In this document: positions 11,690-23,599 of the stretch, one piece after another
Numbering within the stretch: position 1 is the stretch's first letter
Layout: every line of letters starts with the position of its first letter
Source of the DNA: Prostheceraeus crozeri
Lineage: Eukaryota > Platyhelminthes > Polycladida > Euryleptidae
DNA: 64,000 bases
NCBI GenBank assembly: GCA_907163375.1
Contig: CAJQUW010004580.1
Location: 434,001-498,000 of the forward strand
Direction of reading: 5' to 3'
The notes under the pieces: model-generated
Told to the model about the DNA's origin: nothing
Databases searched by the model: none
The model's input: only the letters and a program-made list of their open reading frames with translations
Translations under genes and position numbers: made by a program

Positions 11690-13397
11690 TTTTTGTTTAC
11701 ACAGATCAGGGGTCATGCAGGCACTTAATTACAAGTGCTTTTAAAATGCGTAATTTACAACTAAAGCGACTATGATACAAAACTCGGAAATTATCTGGAC
11801 AGATCAAAAGTGCATACTTGCAAATGTCTACATGTAGTAGCAGCACTGGACGGAATGCGAGTGGAGCATGGTGGACATCTACTCTGACTGAAAATCTAGG
11901 AAATTTCATCAACCACAATTATAGTCATTGACGATTTCTCAGGGTATAAGGTAAACAGTGCTTAAAGTGAAATTATCATGCGAATCCAACTTTTAACGTT
12001 TCATTCTTAATGATAGTGCAATTTGTCCTAAAACTAAATTTTAGAAATTTAATTCTTATTATAGGTAATTATTAATATTTATACTGCTATATTTGAAGCT
12101 TATTGGTAACACATGACAAAGTAGCGAAACATGGTGAAAGAAGATTCAATATCAAGAAGATAATCACACATGTGATGTGATTAGCAAGAAAACATCGTTT
12201 GCTGACAAACGTCATACAGTAACATCTCGAGTTGGCAGACATCAGGGTACCCGAGTAAATAAATTATGTTTTGCTTGCTAAGCGTCATGGTACGCGCGCG
12301 GTAAACTTAGTAGGCGACATAATAACACGCAAAGCCACGATATGCCTACTAGGCACATATCAAGCAACTACTAAATTGATTAAGCAAAGTATGATTACCA
12401 TGTGCCTACTAGGCACATATCATGCACCTACTAAATTGGCTAAGCAAGCAATATTTTTTCTGTTCTTATCAAGCGTTATCAGTTTGAAGGGCTTCTCACG
12501 GCGTTAAATGATCAGACAAAAGCGGTATAATAATTTTGAATGGCTAGTAAGCTCTTGCTGCTTTACTGGATTCGTTTGGAATGAGGCAGATTAGTAGATA
12601 TACAAAGCCATTCTGGGCCATTGTCATGAAAATGTTAAATGCTTCATTACTTATCCCAGTCAATTAAATATTTTCGTCACACACAACTTGGGTGTATTTT
12701 ACTGTACACCAGATCAATGCATATTAAACGCGAGAATAGTTGATAGCCCACAATTACAGTTGTGTTGCTGTAAAAGGCCTACACCAAATATAGACACACG
12801 TGATAGCGTAGGAAAGGTGATGTTTAAATGACCAGTTGGTGCATGTGTTTCATCGAAATAATTTTAGAACTATTTAAAGCTCTGGTATAAACATTAAAAT
12901 GATCATGCGTAGAGCTTAGTATTGGGAATGATATTACACTTGTGAAAGCAGCTTATCGAAAGCTTATAGTCCATGTAGTACCTATGATTTTCCTCGTACT
13001 GTAGAAATTAGTTATGTACTTTCTTCATTGACAATCGACTATCATGGCAGTTGTCAATTTAGGTATCAAGACAAGAAGTTAAGATCCATCCCTCTTCAGT
13101 CCGGGTTTCATTGTATTTCATAACTTCACCAACAATGTTATTGTTAAACCATCTGAGTTTTCTGAAGTCTGGCATATGCGTACAATATAGGAGGATAGGA
13201 GGCATAGAAATTGACAACAATAAAACCTCTAGAATGGAAATTAAGCTTCATGCAATGCACAATAACGGCACATAAATCGCACGCATTTTCACTTAGATGC
13301 ACCTGCCAACGTCTGTATCATTGGGTTAGAATCAGTCACATGAGTAAATCGAAGCCTTTCATTGGTGATCCATGCCCCAACTTAGTTCCCTCGGATG
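11690..13397. other. Non-coding stretch with a 60-bp duplication
   Basis: No supported gene. GCCTACTAGGCACATATCA occurs at 12344 and again at 12404, followed in each by GCA-C/A-CTACTAAATTG, giving two copies of a 60-bp unit. Just upstream, ACCCGAGTAAATAA (about 12248) matches, in reverse orientation, the TTTTTACTCGGGTA found near 46983. This suggests another decayed copy of the sequence that makes up the 46.7-47.0 kb spacer. Confidence 0.5.
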
Positions 13398-13405
13398 TGC
13401 CGCGA

Positions 13406-15756
13406 CAGGGCTGTGGAGCCGGAGCCGGAGCCTTAAGGAGCCGATGGTTTTGGTCGGAGCCGGAGCCGATTTATCAAAAAGGCTCCGGCTCCGCCTCCGG
13501 CTCCGATAGTTTGAGCTTCGATATTAATCTAGAATTTTGAAAGTTATTAATTGCCATCATAAAAAATTAAATCATTTGAAATCTAAAGATATGTCTTTTA
13601 AGTATACCAATGATCTGTCCTCCACGATATCTTTCTTTGCAGTTGCCGCCTTCTTTTGTATTATATTTATTATATATTTACACACATGTGTAAATATTTT
13701 TTTATTGCATATGTTTCGTAAGACTAATTTCCATATTGACAACCTATTCTCCAAAATCCATTAATTTGAAGACTTTTTATATGCATGCTAACTAGATGAT
13801 TGTAGATTCCTAGAGACAAGTCGCCAGTCATTTATGTACACATTTCCAGTTCAGTCAGCAAAGATAATATAGCTACATTTCTTGCGCAATGTCTTAAATC
13901 TAATACGGTTACTATGTAGGCTATCATCTATCGGCATGGCTACTGGCAGAAGCTATTGGCATCTGTGACAATGCCAATTTCCTTAGATTGTATTGTAGGC
14001 TCTTGTGCAGTCCCCCCACCTAAATTTTTCAAAACAATCGATTATTCAATTTGATCAATTTTGATTGGAGGGATAACTCTTCACACTCACACGAATGACC
14101 TGACTACAAGTCCTCACATGGCTATGGCAATAAGCGATCCCCAGCCACTTCTAGTAGCGCCCTATTATTTTAAAGGTATCTCATTCACAATGAATTTCCT
14201 TTGACTTCAAAATTCAAAGGGTATATTTCAATGCGAAAAACCCGAAGGCAAATTACAATGTTGACTTGCTGACGAAGTTTGCGACCATGACATCGCAATT
14301 ACCCACGTAGATTTTTACAACAGCACGGAATGCTTCACTCAAACCGGTGATGCTGAAACGGACATCCAATGGTGCTGCATCTTTTGACCAGAGAAAAAAT
14401 GAGGGGGAGGACTGCACAAGAGCCGTATCGTGTAATAATATTTCCCCAAATGTCATAGACCTGTGGATTTCAAGAATTTTCATTATTATTTTTTCCGTCT
14501 GTCAACACCTTATGCTGATATCATGCTGACTTATATGTAAACAATAAAAAAAGACTAAGACGCTCTCAATAAAGGCGCCTTTTGACCTCCCTTTTCTATT
14601 GTCTGTGACATTAAACCGCACGCGCATTCGAAAGCTAGCAAAGTAGATGGGATTTCTGCTCGGTGCTCGCAGTCAAATTTTTATTATGCATAGCACCCTG
14701 CAACATACTGTGTGATACTACGAGTTCAGTTTCATCAGCCTAACCATCATCAGAGGAATAGTGGTAATGTGTTATACATAAATTGAATATAATAATATAC
14801 ATGAATCATTGATGAATTATTTAGTGCAACTTTACGCCATAATGAAAAATACTAAATTAATATAATGTAAGTTAGGCCTTAACTTATTAAGTATGCTGCT
14901 TAGAATTACAAAACTTGTCCTAAATTAGATATTTTTAATTTTTTTAAGTATAATTTTCAATTGTATATTTCTAGCCTACACTGCAATGAGGCTATCTAAA
15001 TTACAATTTCTACAGATGATGAGTCCTGGGCTACCCACCGATCATATTATTCATGGACCAACAGACTATTGAATAAAGGCAATAACAAATAACAATAACA
15101 ACCTAAGCTAGCCTATACTGTATACACTTTAATATTCAATAAAGCAATTGATATCTTTATTGATACGGTATATTTGGCTATATAGCCGATACTCTTTCAT
15201 GTTCGAGTAGATACAGGCCCTATAAGCTATTTAGAGGCATACGCTATCCAGTTTCATATTCAAGCTTTGTAAAAAAGCTTATACTACTATTCGGCCCCTG
15301 TGACGGCTAATTAGGTACATTATATCATCATCACTCATGTGGTCTTATTTAATGTAGCCTCGTAGTAGACTGGTTGCAGGCTAGGCCAATTTATATTTAG
15401 GCAGTGCGGGAGATCTTTATCTAATTTAACCTATCCTGGCTATAACTATATTTTATCTTTCAGAGATAGTCAATTCATGCAAAAATATATGACAAGTATG
15501 TTATTTGTCATTATATTAGGCTATTATCATTTTTATTATTAACTTAAATCGCTGCTTGTTAATGAAAACTAATTTGATGATTGTAGCAAGCCTCTAAAGG
15601 CCACACCGTTATCCAAAAAACCCGTTCAACGGATCCAGGATAACCAGCATAGATAGAACCTGAATTTGAAGTCGGAGCCGAGCCGGAGCCTTTCACATCA
15701 GTGTCGTGGAGCCGGAGCCGGAGCCGATGAGATAACGCATCGGCTCCATAGCCCTG
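13406..15756. mobile_element. Non-autonomous hAT DNA transposon with 8-bp target duplication
   Basis: The left end reads CAGGGCTGTGGAGCCGGAGC and the right end is its near inverted repeat (GGCTCCATAGCCCTG), ends typical of hAT elements. TGCCGCGA flanks it perfectly on both sides (13398-13405 and 15757-15764), matching the 8-bp duplication of this superfamily. GGAGCC/GGCTCC hexamers are repeated in both sub-terminal regions (13410-13505 and 15675-15750). The interior is AT-rich and holds no transposase, so it depends on an enzyme encoded elsewhere. The intact duplication suggests a fairly recent insertion. Confidence 0.92.
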
Positions 15757-16134
15757 TGCCGCGACCTTGGGTCAATTTCCATTCTAGCGAACTTCAGATA
15801 AACAGTTTATTTCTATGATAGGAGGTGAGTGAGTCAGCAGTCGTGACGCAGAAGTCTATTCATGCAAAGTTGCTATGCTACCATGGATCGATCAACGACG
15901 TCTGTTCTTACTGCAGTCTTGGCCAAACGTATTAATGCGCCACGCTTTAAGCTGACAGCACTTGGGTGTCGAGTTGAAACTCGGAATTCGGCATTATCAG
16001 AGTGAAACAAAGTCATTTTCTGATAGACTGTTTCGGTTAATATTCGCTTTGCAGTTACTCAATGACTTTTCAACGGAAAGCCAATGCGAACTTAATTTAC
16101 AATTGCTGTCTTCAAGTTTCACCTGACTTTGCAG

Positions 16135-16291
16135 CGTCGTGAAGGATTGCATTTCCGTCAAACAAGTGAGGAAGAGATCATATCCTATAAATCCTGTCAA
16201 ACAAGATGCGGAATCGAACCTTCTTTATCGCGTGCGCGGAAAAGGGTATCAAGATCGAATGCTCTTTTACATGACAAGATTCCAGACCAAG
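16135..16291 (+). CDS. Candidate host exon, function unknown
   Basis: A pyrimidine-rich acceptor, ACCTGACTTTGCAG, precedes 16135 and a strong donor, CAAG|GTGAGA, follows 16291. Between them, after one base completing an earlier codon, lie 52 open codons (containing ISVKQVRKRSYPI and NLLYRVRGKGYQDRMLFYM). A second frame is also open across the exon, so the frame is not settled. I recognise no domain. No partner exons were identified; the next intron would run toward the Polinton. It could also be a chance pairing of splice-like sites. Confidence 0.35.
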
Positions 16292-19200
16292 GTGAGAAAA
16301 TATAATCAATCTCAATCATTTTATGCACTAAAAATATTACCATAAGTGAAAATGTAGGATTCAAAATTTAGGAAAATTACATGTATGTCAGCTTCCTATG
16401 TTTTTAAAGTTGCTGATGACCTTTTAAATTTAATCAAAAGCACGAAAATTTGAAGTGATATTAGTTAAGTGATCGTGTGACATTCATCTGTTTGCTGACA
16501 TTCATTCCGATTTGCTAAGTCTTATCCCTATTAAGAAATAGCAGCATTATGTTTGAACCGCATGCTGTCTCTGCAGGCCAGATATTAAGCGCACGATGAG
16601 GTCAACAAAGTCATTCCCCGACAACTCGTGAAGCGATGATGACCAGGCCAGATCCCTTACACTAACATTTCTTCAACTAAAAAAGGTTGTGGCAAGACAG
16701 TGGTCATGTGAAGATTTTAAATGGCAGTAGTGGATGAGAAGAAGAGGGAGATTGAGAGAGAACAATGTACACACGAGCAGCAATAATGCGTTGAATAGAC
16801 CGAGTCAAATGAAGCGGTTGACATCGCTGCGCTTCACGTTGTCGTCTATAATGCAAAAAGTACCTGTCCAATCTGCATAACGTTTTGATGTAGGTAGAAA
16901 ATATGCTTAAGTAGGCCTACGTCAACCCGAAGCTTGGTGACGATTGATATATTTTTGCAGATTTTAGACGAATTTGAAAACTTGGGGATAATCGAGTTAC
17001 CGCACTCATCAGATAGTGAATAACAATTTTATGGATTAACATCTTTCAAACAGAAATTATCGAACAAATATGTAAATGTGGTAAAATGTCTCATGATCAA
17101 ATTGAAAAATGACAATATGAAAAAAGCATGATTTCACAGAATGAAGAGTTTTTTAAATATCATTTTCTCAAATTATGTCGTGGTAAAATATCAAGTTTCA
17201 AAGTCTTTTGAAATTATTTTGAAGAATACTCGAGAGCTCAATATGCTGATGCTTAATCCACCTTTTATTCCTTACCTGATCATTCTTGTAATTGATGATT
17301 TATATCAAGAATAACTAATTGTGAAGTAAGCGCTGAATAGAATGGTGATTTAGGTTTGACCGATCAAGAAGCTAATCATATTAAGTATAGACATGTCAAC
17401 TGCAGAATGACACGACCATTCGAGTTCATCGCTGACACTCAAACAGCATAGTTACCGAAATGAGGTGGAGTGTGTCTTTTCAAAAGCCAACAATCATATC
17501 CTGCAATTGCATTATGCTTCCCCTAGGCAGGGAGTCTTCTGAGTATAGGATTCGCTAATTCTTTCAGTCATAGTCAAACTTGAGATCATTTTTTTCATTT
17601 CCTTCAGAAAATTATTTGTTATGTAATAACGTCTGTACATGCACATCTGCATGTCGCATGTTTAATTTCAATTTTACCAAATTTCTTGCTCTGTATTTTC
17701 GTTAAGACAGTAGATGCATTCTCTTGAAATAGTGCATGCGAGCTTAACTTAGGCCGTGCGTAGTGAAGCCATCTAGATAAATGTGTAAATGCGATTATAG
17801 CAATTGCATTATAGCAATTCCCGCAATTGTCGCAGTTGTGTTGTTGATGTGCCATGAGAGATAAGCAACCAACGGAACTCAACGAACTCCTCGATCCTCT
17901 CTCACTAATGAATATTTGGAGATTATAATCTGTTAGTGATATTTATTCGACAAAATTTGATCAGATCTCGAAAAACTGCAGATAAAACTCTTATAACTAT
18001 AAGAGAGGTGCCGACATGATAAACTTTCAATCACTCTTGACTTTTGTACAAACAACGTTCAGTAGCCCTTAATTTCTTATGGCCCCGTATTTTGCAACAA
18101 GTCCCCCCAAATAACAAGCTTCAGGATTTTCGCTTCCGGTAGCTTGCCGCGGAGTAAGCTTTAGGGAGGTATTCATTTGAGTGCGCTTGATCAATCTTTG
18201 CTTCACGCTGCTACGTCAGGACAATTGACATTTCTTCTATGTTCTTCTTCTCAACCATGAGCCAACATGAACATTAATTTCGAGGGAAAATAGAAATCCT
18301 TTCACTTGAATAACATTATCAGCATAATTTCATCTTAAATAAACTCCAACATTTGAAGCAATGCAACTGATTGGCATCATCTTCGGGATGGACTGAGAGT
18401 TTCAGGAGCTTATCATCTTTATAAAGCGTTGACCAAATCAGATCAGAAATAACTTTTTAGCATGACAAAATTAAGTTTGATGCGATGAAGAAATCAGTTT
18501 CAAAGCGTCGAACCACGTATGTTCTCTTTCTCCTGTGATTAAGCATCACCGGGATGGAACAGGCCGCGGGCACGGCCTTCCGATTAATTTTAATGGGCCT
18601 ATGTTGACCATTAACTATGCATTCCCTCTAGAGGAAATCGTTTAGTCAATCAAAAGGAAAACAGCATTATAGGAGCATGTATAGTTAGTGTAACATATTT
18701 AAAGATACCTACCTAAACGTGCTCTATCTGACATAAATGTTGCAAACTGATTCTTAAATAGTAAAAAAATATCAACTTTTGCATGTAATTACTAATTACG
18801 CATAGCTTATCTCAAATAAAATTGTCAGAATCCGATATTATAGCCTACATGAATTTTTATAGCATCAACTCAAAAATCCAGCTCCACCATTCTGCTAACA
18901 TCCACATCGACTTTTAAAAGCACGGGACGCCGAAGGGCGTCAACTTCTGCATAATTTTAGCGCCAGTAGAAATCGACCTCAAAAGAAAGGGGATCTTGAT
19001 TTTTTTCTGTACTGCTATAATGACCATGATCTCCTGCCGTTTGGTCAACTGTGTGAATTTTGTTTTGTAAGAATTGTGTATTCCTTAGCCTATCTATCGA
19101 ATGATTATTTCATATCTCGATTAACTGGAAACAATCTCGAGGAATCAAAATGAATGATTGGATTTCAATGCAAACACATGTACGAGTAATGATAGTAGCG

Positions 19201-19791
19201 CCTACTGCCTGTGCTCTTGACAGTCGATAGTAGAGCAGTGTCTGAAGTTAGCTGCATGCGATCAATTTTGATTGACATCGTACGTTGTCAACCCCTGCTG
19301 ACTTTGATTACTGCGGCCGGTTTCAGCCCTGACTCATTTATATTATTTATATTGATAGAATTTTCTAGCAATGTATTCCCAATTTAATGTGTATTTAACT
19401 TACTTTTGTAAAATGCTTTAAAAGTAGGTTTCGTTATAGATCGCAGATTTCCTTTGCTAAGACTGGCCACTTTGGCAATGTTTTCCACGGTTTTTATGCA
19501 AGTATTTGAGCATTCCGAAATCTTACTCCGGTGCAGAGTTGTGGATACAATTTCTGTTCATGGTTTATATTTCTTAAAACTATATTTATCACTGTTCTAA
19601 ACTTGCGGAAAAGCCCTAAGCATGCTAGTATGTTTCAATGAAAACAGAATATTTTGGAAATCGTAAAAACAACCACAGGTTAAAATTTTGGTTAAGCATC
19701 GTTTTTGATAACAAATGTGCACATTCAGCATCTGCTTTTGGTTTCATCTTTTGTTAAAAAAAGAAGTTGCAGAGGCCTGCTCCTCACGGCA

Positions 19792-19797
19792 GGCCTA
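19792..19797. repeat. Left 6-bp target-site copy of the Polinton
   Basis: GGCCTA immediately precedes the left terminus. The matching copy at 37021-37026 is GGGCTA (5 of 6 identical). Polintons are known to make 6-bp target duplications. Confidence 0.75.
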
Positions 19798-20466
19798 AGT
19801 AATTGGCAAAAGACCGCTAACAAACGACCTTGCACCTTTAAAAACGACTAAATTTATCAATTTATGTCATTATTTCAGGTTTTCAAGACCTAAATTCATG
19901 AATTTAGACCGTTCCAGGCCACCATAAAATTCAAAAAAATAGTATCTTTAAAAACGACATAAATTCATGAATTTTGTCCCTTTTTCAGGTTTTTAAGACC
20001 TAAATTCATAAATTTAGTCCATTGAAAAAGTATCATTTTTTGAAAAAATAGTATTTTTAAAAACGACATAAATTCATGAATTTTGGTCATTTTCTCAGGT
20101 TATGAAGACCTAAATTCATAAATTTAGGCGTTTTTAAAAATACCCAATTTTTCAAATTTTTCAAAATCTCAAATTTGAGAATTACAATTTTTACCTTGAA
20201 AATCATGACCGTTCCATGACACCGAAAAAATCATAAAAGTTGAGAATTTCAAATTCATGAATTTTATCCATCTTTCAGGTTTTTAAAATATGAGATAACT
20301 AAAATTATGTGTCTAAACTTACGTGTCTAAAAATATTTCTTTAAAAATGGAAGAAACAAAAGTGGAAGAAACCGCAAGACTATATCCTTCGTTATCTCAA
20401 TTAAAAACAAGTGAAATGGATCTCAATTATTATTAAGATTAGAGCATTATGATAAATTAAGAAGAC
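19798..20466. repeat. Left terminal inverted repeat of the Polinton
   Basis: It matches the reverse complement of 36222-37020. It is built from several tandem units of roughly 95 bases with the pattern TTTAAAAACGAC, AAATTCATGAATTT, TCAGGTTTTTAAGACC, AAATTCATGAATTTAG, interleaved with GACCGTTCCA. The inner part (about 20347-20466) is a copy of the 5' end of the coding region that starts at 36409 at the other end. Confidence 0.92.
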
Positions 20467-21224
20467 GCAATTTTTACTTAGACATTCTTCGTTATTGTAT
20501 TCTCAACATTATTTAAAATACTAATTGTGTGAACTAGAAGATCATTGTAACTCATGAACTCAAAATTATTCAATGAACCTGTACACTGGCTGATAATTGA
20601 AGAGAGAGAGAGATTCATTGTTCTAGCAACGGAAACATCTAGCAGCTTTCCCCTAAAATTATCGTGGAAACTCTTGTCATTTCAATTTACCCATCGGTAA
20701 ACTTTTGACATTTCAACTTACGCGTGCGTAAAAGTTTTGACATTTCAATTTACCCCTACGTAAATTATTTTCAGAATCTGTTTTCAAAGTCTGTTTTAAA
20801 AGTTTGTTTTCAAATTCAGTTTTAGAAATCGATTTGCAAAATTCATTTAGCGTTTGCCAAACACATACGGGTAGTAAAGTACTTCCCATTGTGAAGACAT
20901 GAATAGATTAAGCACATAAGAGTGCATTGACAATAAAAGCAAATGACAATAAAATTCTTCTTGTGAACTCAGAACGCATAAACGCCGATATGCGGGTTAG
21001 TTGTTATGGCAATTTTAAACAATCATTTTAACGATGAAACAGATTAACAAATGAAGTTCATGAAGAAAATGGAAATATGTAAAACAATATAGATTAGAAT
21101 AATTATAATATAATCATTTCAAAATCAAATAAGTAGTAAGGAAAGTCATCATTATGGGACAGTTTTAAATCAATACCCCCTTCTGACTTCTAGGGGTCAC
21201 TATAAGAAATTTTTTTATTATAAT

Positions 21225-21698
21225 ATGAGCAACATAAATGAGTTTTTAAAATTATATGGAACACAAACAACAACGAATTTTGATCTAAAGAAAATTGCTA
21301 ATCAATTGGGAATAAAGAATTTTCAAATATTGATGAGAGACGAATTACAATTGATTAAAAATAAGCCAACAGGAACCTTCAGTTCCCGGAACAAAGTTCC
21401 AACTATAAATTTCATAACAAATCTTCATACGTCAGATCAAAAAGGTGTACATTGGTCTGCAGGTACGTCTAATAAAAATGGAGATAATTACTATTTCGAC
21501 TCCTATGGATTGTCTCCAACAAACGAAGTCAAAAAATTACTTGGAAATGAAATTTATAATACATTTCAAATTCAAAAACCAGGAACTACTTACTGTGGGC
21601 AATTATGTCTTCATGTTTTATTTCAATTACAAAAAGGAGTACCATTTCTAGATATTATGTTAGAATTGAACAAGGGAATTTCATTCCCGAAACGTTAG
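21225..21698 (+). CDS. PRO: Adenovirus-type cysteine protease (adenain-like) of the Polinton
   Basis: This 157-residue protein is the maturation protease that in adenoviruses and Polintons cuts capsid and core precursors. It shows the expected catalytic order: His76 in HWSAG, Asp92 in FDSYG, and Cys124 in TTYCGQLCLHVL, with Gln117 seven residues before the Cys as in adenain. It is somewhat shorter than adenovirus protease (about 204 residues). The reading frame looks whole. It converges tail-to-tail with the integrase. Two GC-rich double hairpins fall in it: one encodes residues near 50-60 (GTFSSRNKVP), and the other supplies the last codons (GISFPKR) and the stop. Confidence 0.88.
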   Translation: MSNINEFLKLYGTQTTTNFDLKKIANQLGIKNFQILMRDELQLIKNKPTGTFSSRNKVPTINFITNLHTSDQKGVHWSAGTSNKNGDNYYFDSYGLSPTNEVKKLLGNEIYNTFQIQKPGTTYCGQLCLHVLFQLQKGVPFLDIMLELNKGISFPKR

Positions 21699-21714
21699 TT
21701 CCAATAATAATGAT

Positions 21715-22524
21715 AATTAAAAATCGCTTCGTTGTAATTCATTTTGATAAAAACGGCCTCTGATATCTTCATCATCTAAATCTTTGATTTCGTAAGTAAT
21801 CGGATAAGTTTGATATATTTTAGGAACTTCAAATATTTCTTTAGTCCAGTATCCGACGAAGCCCTTTTCAAATTTATTCTTATACTTAAATATTCTAACT
21901 CTACTCCAATTTTCAATTTCGGCTTAAGTTTCTGCAAATTCGGATTACTCTCATTTGAATAATTATTCTCGAATATTTTTTTCTTATCAAATCAGGGTCG
22001 TCAGAAGCATTCTTTGGGGTTTCTTCAATACCAGAATGAACTTTATTATTGTACTGCTCTACAATTCCTGGTAATATCTTCAACCATTTCTGATTTCTTT
22101 GCTCAGTAAATTTCTTGAATAATTTATTTTTTAACGTCCGATTGAATCTTTCTATCACTACAGCTTTTCCTGCATTTTCAGTTGAATAAACAGTTTTAAA
22201 TAGTGGCTAAAAGTTTCGGTTATAAAATTCCGATCCTTTATCAACAAACAATTTCCTTGGCTTTCTGTTAGTTTCTCTAAAGATTTCTTCAAACGCATAT
22301 TTAACTGATAGATCACTTTTATTTTTTAAAGGCTTTACCCAAGCGTATCGTGTATATAAATCTATAACGGTCAATGCGTATTTGTAGTCCCTTTCATTCG
22401 GCATATGAATAAGATCAGCACTCCAAATATCATTTTTATTAAATACTTTTACTTTCAATAAATATTTAGGCTTTCTATATTCTTTATGAATTTCACACGC
22501 GTAGCGGCTTGGGTCATTCGACAT
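21715..22524 (-). pseudogene. INT: Retrovirus-like (rve) integrase of the Polinton, broken
   Basis: The core shows the rve D,D-35-E signature: WSADLIHMP for the first Asp, LFVDKGSEFYN for the second, and IERFNRTLKNKLFKKF with the Glu. Family enzymes of this kind insert Polinton DNA with a 6-bp duplication. Toward 21720-21900 lies sequence encoding a small C-terminal SH3/chromo-like segment (KGFVGYWTKEIFEVPKIY), which Polinton integrases carry. The gene is on the minus strand, converges with the protease and follows the phospholipase-domain gene closely. It carries a few breaks. Confidence 0.88.
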
Positions 22525-22577
22525 TTCGGACGCGTAGGTTCGAGCGTTGCCCTCAGACAGTTTTGCTGTCGTTTCAT

Positions 22578-23033
22578 TTAAACCCTGACCGAATAATATT
22601 TTAGCTTGTAAAGCTTTCTTAACATTCTTTCAATTTTTTCTCTAAATGTAGGATTTTGAATACCATCTAATTCTTGAATCATCTTATCAGCTGCATGACG
22701 AGATCTTAGGTCATGATTTCGATAAGCTAAATCATGTCTATAAGCGGCGGCATCTACTCTATTTATTGGTTCTTCACCTGGTTTCGGATTATTATTCTCA
22801 TCTAGTCTTATATCTAATCTTGTTCCTGGGCCGGTATATGAATGACCAGGAAGATGCTTTTCTTTCGAATATTTACTCCAAATAAATCCAGGGAAGTTTT
22901 CTAATGTTTTTTGTATGTCGTTACCTTCATAAATTTTACAATTTGAGTTTTTATTTTTGTTTAATAGATAATTTAATAAATCTAAATTAGCAATTTTTAA
23001 TTTAATTAAATTTTCGGAATTTGTAGAATTCAT
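22578..23033 (-). CDS. Protein with parvovirus-type phospholipase A2 domain, Polinton
   Basis: Residues about 60-110 carry GHSYTGPGTRLDIRL (calcium-binding loop, Y-x-GPG) and DAAAYRHDLAYR (catalytic His-Asp), the two hallmarks of the secreted-PLA2 fold in the unique N-terminal part of parvovirus VP1. In parvoviruses this domain opens the endosomal membrane during entry. Related domains are known in some Polinton/adintovirus-like elements. The rest of the protein is Lys/Arg-rich and helical. It sits among capsid genes on the minus strand, in line with a virion-associated role (inference). The start is preceded by TTTTAAAATG, like other genes of the element. Confidence 0.85.
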   Translation of the reverse strand: MNSTNSENLIKLKIANLDLLNYLLNKNKNSNCKIYEGNDIQKTLENFPGFIWSKYSKEKHLPGHSYTGPGTRLDIRLDENNNPKPGEEPINRVDAAAYRHDLAYRNHDLRSRHAADKMIQELDGIQNPTFREKIERMLRKLYKLKYYSVRV

Positions 23034-23114
23034 TTTAAAAGATAAAATAAAAGTTTTACCGAATAGAACCTTGTTCAGAGGCTTTAGCCGATCGGAACAA
23101 AGGTCCTGAGGTCA

Positions 23115-23477
23115 TTACCTTATCATACTAGCACTTAGATATATTCCAGAACCATCTTTTGTTTCTTTAATTTCAATTAAATCATCAACATTGCGGAGAA
23201 TATTTTTAAGAACTCGTTTTCCTTCATCAACTAAATTTAATTTACTAATGAAATTATCTACTATTCCTTCACCCCTAGCAACTTTCTCTAACTCTCTATT
23301 ATGACGTTTTTGTTCTTCTAATGCTGCCTTCTCTGATTTATTTTTATTTTCTGCTTGGACAATACCAGCTGTCCCACCTGCGACACTTCCCGCAGCTGCT
23401 ATACCACCTATTATTAGAGGAATTAATGGGAGAATCCCTCCATTCTTTTCTTCTTGTAATTGAATATTCTCTATCAT
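23115..23477 (-). CDS. Small membrane-segment protein of the Polinton
   Basis: A protein of 120 residues. Residues about 13-40 form one glycine/alanine-rich hydrophobic segment (GGILPLIPLIIGGIAAAGS), followed by a charged helix (KSEKAALEEQKRHNRELEKVARGEG) and a short C-terminal part ending in LSASMIR. Size, a single membrane segment and its place between the capsid and phospholipase genes suggest a minor virion or membrane-active protein, loosely comparable to adenovirus pVI-like proteins. That role is inference; I do not recognise the family firmly. A double hairpin lies just past its 3' end (23066-23089). Confidence 0.6.
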   Translation of the reverse strand: MIENIQLQEEKNGGILPLIPLIIGGIAAAGSVAGGTAGIVQAENKNKSEKAALEEQKRHNRELEKVARGEGIVDNFISKLNLVDEGKRVLKNILRNVDDLIEIKETKDGSGIYLSASMIR

Positions 23478-23485
23478 TGGTTTAC

Positions 23486-23596
23486 TTATGTAATACTTTT
23501 TTTGTTAATCGTAATAGTTTTAGGTGTATTTTTGTCAACAATGTTACGTAATTTTAATTCAACAGTTTTATTATTATTACTTTTCGCTTGCGACAT
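23486..23596 (-). CDS. Short basic peptide, 36 aa, Polinton
   Basis: It starts at an ATG preceded by GATTAAAAATG, the same A-rich start context as other genes of the element, and runs 36 codons (contains KLRNIVDKNTPKTITINKK) to a TAA just before the membrane-protein gene. It is rich in Lys and Asn. The start context and position argue for a real small gene; its role is unknown. Basic virion peptides are common in adenovirus-like particles, but that link is a guess. Confidence 0.45.
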   Translation of the reverse strand: MSQAKSNNNKTVELKLRNIVDKNTPKTITINKKSIT

Positions 23597-23599
23597 TTT

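Larger units (their letters stand above)
15765..19797. other. Mostly non-coding stretch left of the Polinton
   Basis: Apart from the candidate exon at 16135-16291 I see no supported gene. A short repeat-like stretch near 18925-19050 resembles one near 3935-4055. The TAGGCCTA-type motif occurs here (for example near 16913), as in other parts of the window. Confidence 0.4.
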
